Source: Carallia brachiata (Eukaryota; Streptophyta; Magnoliopsida; Malpighiales; Rhizophoraceae). Taken from it: a stretch of 64,000 nt of DNA. Below the pieces are notes generated by a model. That model was given only the letters and a program-made list of their open reading frames with translations. It searched no databases and was not told where the DNA came from. Of the stretch, positions 1 through 9,139 are shown piece after piece. A program made the position numbers and the translations under genes. The stretch is taken from contig JADCRB010000036.1 in assembly GCA_021464245.1 (NCBI GenBank), forward strand, positions 5,194,372 through 5,258,371, in the 5' to 3' direction. Every line of letters starts with the position of its first letter. Positions within the stretch are counted from its first letter, which is position 1.

Positions 1-2361
1 GACCTGATGAGATCACCACACCAACAGTATGAAATGATGTGAACTTTGGACCTTAGCTTTTCACTGTTTACAATCTTCTGGATGAACTCTTTACAACTAT
101 CCTGAAGAGGAAGATGTTTCCCAGCCTGATTTATATCCTCTAGACTTAATCCCTTGAATGCTCCAAACTCAATTACCCTTGAACTTGTCCTTCTAACAAA
201 ATTTGCTACTTGTTCAAGGGCTTTACACACACCTTCAAAATTGAATATATCCGCTGAAAAATATGGTGCCATTAGCATTTCATTTGAGTCATGTTAACAG
301 TTATTTGGTTCATCATCTGAAAAATCTATGAAGTAAATGGTCCCAGAAATTACATCATACCTGTTTTGCTTGGAATTATGCTGGCTACACATTGATGTAG
401 TTCTTCCTCATACTGGGCAGCAATGATGCCCCAAGTGCTCCTCAAATCTGCAGAAGACATCTGAGCCGGATGGAAATCAGGTGTAAGTGTTTCAACCCTT
501 TCTGCTGATATTATTCCAATCTGTGCTAGAATGGCAGCGGTATGGATGGTAGAGCACGCCTCATCAAAATCACAAAACATGAGAAGGCTGCTATCCACAG
601 GGTCTCGCAGCAGAGATAAAGGCAGTACTGATCTCCAGGAAACTAGTTGAGTAGGGAAAAATTCTGCTTCAAGTTTCATAGCTGGAAGGTATAACCTTTC
701 TACAACTTCAAGCTCTTCACACTTCAAAGAGATGTTTAGCTTCTCCAGCATGTCTTCAATTTGCAGACTAAAAGCCTGAATTGAGAAAGTGAAGTAGCAT
801 GGAAGACATTTTGGCCATCAACTCTAATACTTTGATCACAAAGTTGGATAGGAAGAGAACGGAGAAAGCCATATGCCAGGCATCCAACAAACCTTAAAAC
901 CTTGAGAGCAATAGTCATCTACCCATTTCTTGTAATGTGACCACTTTCATCAGTTTCTAGAAGATCACGAATCTCTTTGCTGATGGAGGCATAGAATCTC
1001 ATGCAAGGTGCCATGGCAGCAAGAATGTAAGCAGCAAGCTTTGTCCGCTCAAAAGGTGTTTCAAAACTACCAGGAACTTTTTGTCCTCCAACTTTTCCTG
1101 AGGCCACTTCTAACAAGAACTCTGTATAGGTGACAGTTGTGCCCCAAGAAATTTCCTGTCTTGGTGGCTCAAACCCCATTCCTGTACAGTAATTGCCTTT
1201 AAGGTACATGACTCAAACAAGCACAGAAAGGAAATGTGGAATATAAGGCAGTGGCAATAAGTAGACATGGATTGCACGGTAAAGTTACCTCTTTGGCTAA
1301 TCTTGTAAGACTAACCCAAAAGGCTCTAGGCGAAATGCGGATTCAAAAGGATTCAAATTTCTGATAAATGGCATAAAAAAACACCTTAACCCATGAACAA
1401 GTCTTGCCTCTCCCTTGAAGCAGACAGAGACAGTGAGAAAATGTTTGCACAAAAGAGTGCCATGACCGCAGGTTTTGTTTTTCGAATATCACCTTCTATC
1501 AGGAAATGTTCCAATGGTGTTTAAGAATGACGGAATGTAATCCGTCACCAAGAAAAGTGCCAATCCTCAAAATTGAAATTATATTAAGAGGAGATCTGAA
1601 AGATTCCGTCTCCCCATTTTAGCATTGTTCGGTAGTTATGGATAGGAAATCTTTTTGGGCCGTCAATAATCAATAACTGAAATATTACTTGCAATGGTCC
1701 TTGTAGTTCAATCAAATGTATTTAAATGAGCTTTTTTCACATAAAAAAAAGAAAATTTTCATTAAAAAAAAAAAAAAAGATTGCAACGCCAAGCGTCAAA
1801 CATTAAAAAAATAGTAATAAATATCTAAACATGAAATTGAAAATGATACAGGGAAAGAAATCAAATAAAAAAAAAAATCTGAAAACAAATGGAAATTGAG
1901 AAGAAAAAGAAACGAGTCATACGCGGACTCGGACATCGTAGTTTTGAAGCATCTCCTTGACGTGATTCCGTAACGAACGCATTGCGCTCTTTTCTTCCTC
2001 ATCGTCAGCGCATTCTTTCGCCCTGCGCTACCTGAAAATGGATTGAAACTCATTAAGCAAACCCAACCAAAGAACCCAAGAAAAGAAAAGAAACGAAAGA
2101 AAAGAAAAGAAAAGGGAGAAGTACAAAAGAAAATAACTGTATTGATGAAAGAAGAAAATGACTAAAAAGGAAACTAAACTTACGGGTCAAGAAATGCATG
2201 GAGGAAATAGACGTCCTGGGAAATACAACGGAGGAAAGCGTTGGATTCCAATGTATCAGATGCCAAGCAAACAACAAACGGACTGTAAAGAGCGAATGCC
2301 GACTCGTTCTTGAACTTTTCCGACAGCCGCTTAGCTATTTTCTCTTCTTCCGCTACTGCTT

Positions 2362-2673
2362 TGTTAGGACCCATTTGATGAGCAAGCAACCCAGGTCCAA
2401 TTTAAGAGTAGGCCCAATAATAATGTAGCTGTAGAGAGAGCAGGGAGTCGTTCCTTTAGTGTCACTGAAGCTTGTAACCGCTGGATGAGGATTAGCCAAT
2501 CCGGTGCTTCATAACTATTATATATATTGTTAGAAGGGAGAGAATTGAGTCATGGAAAATTGTAATCTGATATTCATCAGTAAACTCTATCTTCTCCCTT
2601 GAAGCTCTGCTTCTTCTCCCTTCTTCTCCCTTCTGTTGCTTCTGTTATCTATTTTCTGGTCTGGTTCCTAACA
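2362..2673 (+). repeat. 5' LTR
   Basis: This 312-bp repeat has TGTTAGGA/TCCTAACA ends. It contains a TATATATA-like stretch near 2520 and pyrimidine-rich CTTCTCCC repeats near its 3' end. On the antisense strand its first bases supply an ATG (2374-2372) in frame with the remaining TH2 exon. Confidence 0.95.
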
Positions 2674-2686
2674 TTGGTATCAGAGC
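2674..2686 (+). promoter_or_regulatory. Primer-binding site, tRNA-iMet type
   Basis: TTGGTATCAGAGC immediately follows the LTR. The 12 bases TGGTATCAGAGC are the classic plant retrotransposon site complementary to the 3' end of initiator tRNA-Met, where minus-strand DNA synthesis starts. Confidence 0.93.
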
Positions 2687-2836
2687 GGTCGTCCTCGGCT
2701 GCTTCCTACTTCCAACTCTCTATCTTCTCTGAATATTCCTTCTTCTTCTCTCTTTTTCTCTCTCAATATTCTGTGCCTTGTTACCAGGTCTCTTCCTTTC
2801 TCTTCAAGCTCTCTTGATCAACAACTTCTCGTGATA

Positions 2837-4810
2837 ATGGAGAAGCTGCAGACTCTAGATACGCTTCCAGCTCAACTGGATAATTTTCAGTCCAAGATGC
2901 AAGCAGTCTTCAGTCAATTCTGCGATAGTTACCGAGCTGACCTCCGGGCTTCAGTTAATCAGATTTTGGAACTGTTTCATCAACGCTATAACCACGAGGT
3001 GCCGAAGGATGGTGCTGTGAGACGGAGTTCCATCGAAGCGACTACTAATGGAATCATTCCTGATTTTCCTAGTACAGATATGGGCTCGAAATTGGGTGAA
3101 TTTGGCGTGAACAACAAGATCAAAAAATCGAACGATACCATTACAAAGTGTTTGGACATAGGCCTGATGTCGGAATCACCGCCCATGGCCAATTCCAGTG
3201 GGTTGCTTCCTTCATCCTGCTCTTTCACCATAGACGTCGGCGACAGTAGCGAGGATCCCACAGTGAAGGTATTCTCCTTTGATGACCAGCGATTGGGGAC
3301 TACATGGTCCACTATGGAATTCTTTCCAGTCATTCTGAAACCTTATCCCAGACCACGAGTCAAGATGAAGAACAATTACACCATACTCAAGACCAAGTCA
3401 TTCAAGCGTAGTGCCAGACCTAAGTGTTGTTGTAAATGGAACCACTACAAAGTTGAGGGCAGCACTGTCGAGAATCGTCGGCAGCGAAACGACATCAAGA
3501 GCAAGAACCAGCAGCTTCTGGCCTCATTTCCATTGATAGGGTCAGTTTCAACCATCCAAAGTGCTATCACACCCACCATCTTCAATTTGCTAGACTCGAC
3601 CTCGGGCCGCCACCACCTAGCCCATATTGGCGTGACCAATATTTCCTCGGGGGAATTTAACCTCACTCTCCTAAACGGCTTTATCATGGAGCATGGGATC
3701 AATGTCTTTAATGAGGCTACTAGTAAGAAATTGCTCGTCATATGCGCTGAGGGTGTACCCACCCCCAGTGATTATGGAAACCAGAAGATCCTCTGTCGCG
3801 CGATTGGGTTGCCTGTTTTTAGCCAGGTGCTTTCTCTGTTTCTTAATCTTGGAGCATCTCAGATTTTACAGCAATTGGCCATCTGTAGTGTTAATGATGC
3901 TACTATGATTTTGGACTTCTACCGTGCCCCTCAATTGTTCGGTGGAATTTCCAATCTAGATGTTCATGTGAGATTGTGGACATTGCTCAAGAAATGCCTT
4001 GGGTCTATTATGATTACCCTTGATATGCGTATAGCCGATCAGTTTGTTTATCAGAAATTCAGTTTTGACTTGATTTTGGAGATTGGCTATGTCTGGGCAT
4101 GCAAGCTCCTTTTGACCCTCCAGCTGTTTGATAAAATGCATGTTTGGGGCCTTCAACTTGATTCTTGGGATTATCATATTCTGAGCAGTGCCTTGGTTAA
4201 GCAAGGTTGCTTCAAGGCAGTTAATGTCATCTCTTATCTTATTTTGGTTCGGAGTTTTCAAAAGAATGTTATGGGGTTGGTACTGGTCCAGAATTTTCAT
4301 GAGCAGACATTAATTGCTAATGTTGACTTCTATTTGCATTGGGTATTGATGAATGATCAAAGCCATGAAACACAAGTGCAAAAGCTAGTCGATTTTTTAG
4401 CTAGCTCAATGGTGTACGAGGATATGACTATAGTAGCTGCCACTTTTGCCTTTTGGTATTATAAGATAACACATGATTCTTCCAGTGTCTTGCCCAATAA
4501 TATTGTTGAGTCAAATAGAGATTCATTACTATTGAGTTTGAAGCTATCCATGGATCCTAATGTCGCCATGTTGCCAAAACTGAAATATGGCATTCTAATG
4601 TTGCACTGTCCATTGATGAGTTGGGGGAAATCTGATGTTGAAACTCAATTTTTGGAGGACTGTAAGGAGGCTGATTGTTTTTATATTGGTGTTGATCTTG
4701 CACATTTTAAGACTGGGTTACATTATGACAGTTTTTCATCCATCCTTGGGGACAAGGATGTTCTCCACCGGGGGGGAAAATGTTATGAATCAAATGAAGG
4801 ATGTCAATGA
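2837..4810 (+). CDS. Retrotransposon internal ORF, about 657 aa, unknown function
   Basis: A long open frame fills the gag position of the LTR element, starting 150 bases after the primer-binding site at the ATG at 2837. The first ~60 residues are Leu/Gln-rich and could form a coiled coil, as in many plant Gag N-termini. The middle is basic with a Cys-Cys-Cys patch, and the C-terminal half is hydrophobic and Leu/Val-rich. I see no CCHC zinc knuckle of normal spacing and no pol motif. The C-terminus (SSILGDKDVL) resembles the tail of plant retroelement polyproteins followed by the purine run at 4769-4780, so the ORF may be a remodelled or recombined polyprotein remnant. It is not recognised as any host gene. 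Whether it is translated is unknown. Confidence 0.5.
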   Translation: MEKLQTLDTLPAQLDNFQSKMQAVFSQFCDSYRADLRASVNQILELFHQRYNHEVPKDGAVRRSSIEATTNGIIPDFPSTDMGSKLGEFGVNNKIKKSNDTITKCLDIGLMSESPPMANSSGLLPSSCSFTIDVGDSSEDPTVKVFSFDDQRLGTTWSTMEFFPVILKPYPRPRVKMKNNYTILKTKSFKRSARPKCCCKWNHYKVEGSTVENRRQRNDIKSKNQQLLASFPLIGSVSTIQSAITPTIFNLLDSTSGRHHLAHIGVTNISSGEFNLTLLNGFIMEHGINVFNEATSKKLLVICAEGVPTPSDYGNQKILCRAIGLPVFSQVLSLFLNLGASQILQQLAICSVNDATMILDFYRAPQLFGGISNLDVHVRLWTLLKKCLGSIMITLDMRIADQFVYQKFSFDLILEIGYVWACKLLLTLQLFDKMHVWGLQLDSWDYHILSSALVKQGCFKAVNVISYLILVRSFQKNVMGLVLVQNFHEQTLIANVDFYLHWVLMNDQSHETQVQKLVDFLASSMVYEDMTIVAATFAFWYYKITHDSSSVLPNNIVESNRDSLLLSLKLSMDPNVAMLPKLKYGILMLHCPLMSWGKSDVETQFLEDCKEADCFYIGVDLAHFKTGLHYDSFSSILGDKDVLHRGGKCYESNEGCQ

Positions 4811-5120
4811 CATTGTTAGTTTTATAGGAGATGGCTATTTGGTTGTAGACTCTTGCAAGGAGGTCATATTTGGGGCTGCTCAATTATGTGGTAGCATCAT
4901 TGCTCTTATTTTGATATTTTTATCTTGTTTGCTTGCGATTGAATCATCTATAGGGAAGATGATAAGCTTGCTATTCCCAAATCAATTGTTGGGGCCAACA
5001 AATACTAAATGTGCAACTAAGAATGCAGGAAAAAGGGATGTCTCAATGACCACAAAGGAAATTGGTTTAGCACACTCAAGAGTGTATGCTATGGATGCTC
5101 TTCTAAGGAGATCAATGTAG
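4635..5120 (+). CDS. Second small retrotransposon ORF, 161 aa, doubtful
   Basis: This frame overlaps the end of the long internal ORF by 176 bases in another frame and passes through the purine run CCGGGGGGGAAAATG (about 4768-4782). It has one hydrophobic segment (residues about 90-115). It could be a frameshifted continuation of the ORF or chance coding in the 3' untranslated part. No family is recognised. Confidence 0.2.
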   Translation: MLKLNFWRTVRRLIVFILVLILHILRLGYIMTVFHPSLGTRMFSTGGENVMNQMKDVNDIVSFIGDGYLVVDSCKEVIFGAAQLCGSIIALILIFLSCLLAIESSIGKMISLLFPNQLLGPTNTKCATKNAGKRDVSMTTKEIGLAHSRVYAMDALLRRSM

Positions 5121-5432
5121 TGCATTATGACCACTTCCCATGGCGAGCATGCCAAGAACCTGGTTCTTGTTGAGGTCAAGTTTGTGATCTTACATCATGA
5201 GGGTGTTGTTACTGAGTTTCTAGACAGAGACCTTGATGTCTTAGAAATTCCAGACCTAGAGAATGGAAAGCTTAAAGAAGCTGAGCATGCAGTTCTAAAT
5301 CATTTTGCAGTTTGTGTCATGGCTGTGTGTATTCTTGTAGCTGCAGTGCTTGGAGTTTACTTCAAAATTTTCCATTGTCTCTCGCTATCAATTTCAATGT
5401 TGTATTTCACAAATCCTTGAGGACAAGGATTT

Positions 5433-5449
5433 GGTTGAGGGGAAGGAAT
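5433..5449 (+). promoter_or_regulatory. Polypurine tract of the LTR element
   Basis: The purine-rich stretch GGTTGAGGGGAAGGAAT abuts the right LTR directly, the position expected for plus-strand DNA priming. Confidence 0.8.
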
Positions 5450-5761
5450 TGTTAGGACCCATTTGATGAGCAAGCAACCCAGGTCCAATTTAAGAGTAGG
5501 CCCAATAATAATGTAGCTGTAGAGAGAGCAGGGAGTCGTTCCTTTAGTGTCACTGAAGCTTGTAACCGCTGGATGAGGATTAGCCAATCCGGTGCTTCAT
5601 AACTATTATATATATTGTTAGAAGGGAGAGAATTGAGTCATGGAAAATTGTAATCTGATATTCATCAGTAAACTCTATCTTCTCCCTTGAAGCTCTGCTT
5701 CTTCTCCCTTCTTCTCCCTTCTGTTGCTTCTGTTATCTATTTTCTGGTCTGGTTCCTAACA
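5450..5761 (+). repeat. 3' LTR
   Basis: This 312-bp copy appears identical to the repeat at 2362-2673. It is followed by the target duplication TGCTT and then the TH2 start codon region on the other strand. Confidence 0.95.
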
Positions 5762-5776
5762 TGCTTCTTGTGCCAT

Positions 5777-6330
5777 TCCTCTCTGTTTTCAGTAACAGGC
5801 AAATTTTCCTTCTCTGTCTCTGACTTCCCCAGCTCCAAGAAAGAAAAAATAAAAACGAAAAAGGGAAGGAAAAAAAAAAGGAAAGAAAGAAAGAAAGAAA
5901 GAAAAGAGAGAGATCTCGGAGTTCTCTATCTAAAATCTAAAGACAAAAGAGAAAAAGAAGACGGACGAAGAAAGAATGAAAGAAAGGACTTTCAAAACTG
6001 TGGAGATCTTTCTGATTGGAAAAGAAGAAACGAAAGTGATGATGAAGATCAAGATTGCTTCTTTTTTGTATTTTTGTCAGGCGAGATTGATTGCTTTCTG
6101 AGATTTAGACTGAATACCGTGAAAAGAAGACGAAAGGCAGAGAGAGAGAGAGAGAGAGAGAGTGAGGAAATTTGAAATGCACACACTCTTTATCTTGTTC
6201 TTACAAAGAAATAATGTTATCGCCAATATGCATCAGTGAAGCATAAAGGTCCAAACTTGCGGAGTTTTTGTTACGGAGAGAGCTAGCGGCCGATCAAAAT
6301 AGCAACAGGAAGAGGAGAGAGAGTTTGGCC
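5777..6330 (-). other. 5' flank/UTR of the TH2 pseudogene
   Basis: Purine-rich low-complexity DNA lies upstream of the TH2 start, including AAAG repeats at 5870-5910 and a (GA) microsatellite near 6139-6162. Such GA/CT tracts are typical of plant 5' leaders. No coding signal is seen. Confidence 0.45.
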
Positions 6331-7480
6331 TGTCGATGGAAACGGAGTCTACTTGGCCGTCCCCCGTCCATAACCCACCGGCTGTTCCCTCTCTCCCGCT
6401 CTACTCCTCTGTAAGTATTAGCGGTAATATTTTTGAGCGAAAACTTTGTAGGGACAATCATACGCAAAATAAAAAACAAAAGATTGTTAGTATTATGAGT
6501 ATTTTTATTCGAAACGGTATCTCGATTAAAATTATAATTGATATTTTTAAAATAAAGATTGATTTTTTTAAAACACTTTTTATTTTTATATTTTAAAAAC
6601 TATCAATTTTCTTTCAAAAGTATCAATTATAATTTCAACTGATATACCACTTAAAATAAAAATACCTGAGATATGTATACTTGTTCAATGAAAAAAGAAA
6701 GGTAAGTCGAGTATGCAATTATTCAGAATTCAAAATACTTCAACTATGATTTTTCATAAGACCATGTTAAAGGATTGGCAAGTAAAGTTTGCCTAAAATT
6801 AATTTAAATATAACTCACGATTGGGTAACAGGAACAATTATTCTGAATCTTAATACGTTTCTTTTTCCTTTTGGGCTTGTAAGTGATGGTCGATTCGAGT
6901 TCAAAGCTCAAATGTGAGATAGCGGGGTCCATTCGGACTTGCATTTTCACTTTTACAACAAGGTCGCATTGGCACTGGACACCATTTTACTTTGTTGTCT
7001 CTTCATCCAATTTATTAAGTGAAAATAACTCTTTAGAATCACTTATTGAGCAACACGCTAAACATAAGAAAACATTAAATTAATTTTGTTACATTTAGTT
7101 TCATTTATTTATAGTTTAAAGTAAGATGTGAGTGGCTTATGTTTTTTATTTAATTTTTTCACTTTTCTCCCTGGTGTTGTTAACTAATTTTTCTCTCATA
7201 ACATGCATGTACATTAGAGCATTTTTTTTTTTTTTGTATGATCAACGTAAATAAATGATTGTAACTGTTTCATTACTACAAATCCCAATAGTTTTACTTG
7301 CATTCACTTTTCTACTTGTAGAGTGTATTTTCGCATGCCTTTTTGGGACTGGAAATGTGGGTCCTAACACGAAATTTTGGACAAGAGTCGGATGAATTTA
7401 GGGTTTCTTCTTCTTCTTCTCTTTTTTTTTTTTTTTTAACACGTGAATTAACGGTTGGACTTTGTGCTTAAACTTGAAGG
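6331..7480. other. Intergenic, no gene supported
   Basis: AT-rich DNA lies between the TH2 pseudogene and psb28. A short ATG frame at 6336 is followed by GTAAGT at about 6411, but no downstream exon is recognisable. Several long T runs occur at 7210-7440. Confidence 0.4.
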
Positions 7481-7614
7481 TTTTTTTTTTTTTTGTCTAT
7501 AAAAAACTCTATTGGGTATTTAGGGAGGAAGAAGTAAGGTTTGGTAAGATTTGAACCCCCACCTACTGATTGAGAGACAACTCTCTCAACCAGTTAAACA
7601 AATGCTCAACCTTC
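7481..7614 (-). mobile_element. tRNA-derived SINE, copy A
   Basis: Read on the minus strand, it has an A-box-like TAACTGGTTGAG, a B-box-like GGGTTCAAATCTT and a 3' tail ending TAGAC plus poly(A). It is bounded by imperfect 13-bp direct repeats TTAAACTTGAAGG (7468-7480) and TTAAACTCGAAGG (7615-7627). Close relatives lie at 45142-45292 and 53803-53935. Confidence 0.75.
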
Positions 7615-7997
7615 TTAAACTCGAAGGATTCATTAGACGTAATTCATTTTGGGCTTGAAAAACGAAGGTATATACGGACCCATTATAATCCAAAGGCCCA
7701 TTTCTAATCGGCCCAAACGAACACAAAATGCCACGTCCACGCATTTGTCTAATGCTTTGTGATCTTTAAGCTTACCAATTACCAGAACCAGCGATCTCTC
7801 TGCCACCAATCCTTTTGAGTGACGCATAGGATGTTTCGTTCTTAAAAGTGAATGGCTGTCATTGTTACACAACACCACGCTGTCCTGAAGAAGGCCACTG
7901 CAGCGCTCTGCTTGTATACTTCCCCAGTTCCCACTACTTATTCTTCTTCTTCTTCTCTCTCTATAGCTCTATCTGGTTTTCTTCAAATATTGGCGCG

Positions 7998-9139
7998 ATG
8001 GCAACTTGCAATCTGTGGCCTTAGCATCTCCAGTCTTGCATTGCATGCAACAACCCCGCTCTTTCCCCGGTGCTTCTCTCTTTACTTTCTCTTCAAAATT
8101 GTTTGGAAGGAAAGCTTACCAAATGGGGTCTTTTGCTGCTTTAAGCACGATTTCTTCTTTGTTTTGGGAAACATTATTGTGATTTTACTGGGCGATTTTC
8201 TCATGTGGGAAGATATTGGGTCAGATGTAAGCCTCTTTGAAACTTGCGCCTTTCCCTCACGCGGGACTGGGGCAACCTCACTTCATCTTTTTTTTTTTGA
8301 CAAAACAAAAACTATTGGGTCAGATGGGCACTTGTTTTTGTTTGGAATTCATCTGAATTTGACAGTCTTTGTTGTTTATGGGGTCAAATACAGGAGTTAA
8401 ATTCACCTTTATTTTGTCAGAAATCAAGTTTTTTTTTTTTTTTTTAAAGTTAGCTTTTGATGAAATTTGTTAACAAAAAGCAAAAACTTCAAGTAATGGC
8501 CTTGCGGGGAAATGTCCGAATTATGACCAATGATTCTTTGTTCTAACTTTTCAAAAAGATTGGCGATTTCTGATTTTTAAGATGACGCTGGAGCTTGGGA
8601 TTACGGTCTTATCGTGTCGTGTAGATGCTTATTTTTACCTTACCAAGTAACGCCTGTCCTGTTTTGCAGGCTCGGTTTCATTGGCTGTCCATCGCAGTGT
8701 GCAATCCCCATTCAACGGCCAATCTTTGCGCTTGCATTATCCGCACTTGGCTTCAATTAGGCAGAACTCGCGAGCATCTAGACTCGTTACAATGATGGCC
8801 AAGCCGACAATTCAGTTCATTCAAGGAACTGATGAGCAGACAATCCCAGATGTAAAGCTTACCAAGTCAAGGGATGGTACCAATGGTATGGCTATATTCA
8901 ACTTTGAGCAACCATCAGTTTTCGACTCTTCTGGTGAAATTGGTGACATCACTGGTTTTTATATGATTGACGAGGAAGGAGTTCTTCAGTCAGTCGATGT
9001 TAATGCTAAATTTGTCAACGGAAAGCCTGCCAGAATTGAAGCAAAATATGTTATGAGGACTCCTCGGGAGTGGGACAGATTTATGAGATTCATGGAGCGA
9101 TATGCTAATGCACATGGATTGCAGTTCGTCAAAAAATGA
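7998..9139 (+). CDS. psb28: Photosystem II assembly/reaction-centre protein Psb28, plastid
   Basis: Psb28 binds CP47-containing assembly intermediates of photosystem II in the chloroplast. Exon 2 (8670-9139) encodes the end of the transit peptide and the whole mature domain, from about KPTIQFIQGTDE to the C-terminus HGLQFVKK. Conserved blocks include TKSRDGTNGMA, KFVNGKPARIEAKY and REWDRFMRFMERY. Exon 1 is 7998-8069, with donor CCCCG/GTGCTT and acceptor TTTTGCAG. Oddity: from the first ATG (7998) the frame hits a stop after eight codons. The frame that joins exon 2 runs from TTGCAATCT (8006) and reads like a typical transit peptide, so one base seems missing between 8000 and 8006. Without it, translation could begin at the in-frame ATG at 8045, giving 164 residues. 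Identity is certain; the start is not. Confidence 0.9.

Larger units (their letters stand above)
2362..5761 (+). mobile_element. Non-autonomous LTR retrotransposon, full length, 3.4 kb
   Basis: Two 312-bp direct repeats that I read as identical base for base bound the element, beginning TGTTAGGA and ending TCCTAACA. A 5-bp target duplication TGCTT lies at 2357-2361 and 5762-5766. A primer-binding site matching initiator tRNA-Met (TGGTATCAGAGC) starts two bases after the left LTR. A polypurine tract lies directly before the right LTR. The interior is only 2.8 kb and shows no protease D(S/T)G, reverse transcriptase YxDD, RNase H or integrase signature, so the element must borrow enzymes. Identical LTRs mean a very recent insertion. 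It interrupts the first coding exon of the antisense TH2 gene. The superfamily (gypsy or copia) cannot be set from the sequence alone. Confidence 0.95.
1..5776 (-). pseudogene. TH2: TH2-like bifunctional thiamine-salvage gene (TenA + HAD), 5' part, disrupted
   Basis: Intact plant TH2 joins a TenA/thiaminase II-like aminopyrimidine hydrolase domain to a HAD phosphatase acting on thiamine monophosphate. Exons seen here: 2184-2374 continuing at 5762-5776, 1923-2031, 893-1181, 361-775, and 1-253, which runs off the left edge. TenA features include the segment around APCMRFY (about 1000-1020). The HAD motif I appears as DFDEACS near 580, and SYCWCGDL lies near 10-30. The native start is the ATG at 5776, with an in-frame TGA 15 bases upstream, so no transit peptide is encoded. 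Lesions: an LTR retrotransposon sits after codon 5 (2362-5761); TAG lies at 2028-2030 where the family has Tyr; exon 3 is one base out of register near 1170-1181 and again near 933-942. The family assignment is strong. Pseudogene status is inferred from several independent lesions, though sequencing error could explain single ones. The 3' end is outside the window. Confidence 0.85.

Noticed and set aside
2837..4810. Reading the long internal ORF as a host gene
   Set aside because: It lies wholly between the primer-binding site and polypurine tract of an intact LTR element.
5687..6175. 162-codon open frame on the plus strand
   Set aside because: It runs from the retrotransposon LTR into the purine-rich TH2 leader; low-complexity Lys/Arg/Glu composition and no family.
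6336..6410. ATG frame beginning METESTWPS with a GTAAGT donor-like end, possibly a first exon
   Set aside because: No downstream exon or family could be found before psb28, so a gene is not supported.
7852..8400. 182-codon open frame overlapping psb28 exon 1
   Set aside because: It is in a different frame from psb28, crosses the exon 1 donor and intron, and resembles nothing.
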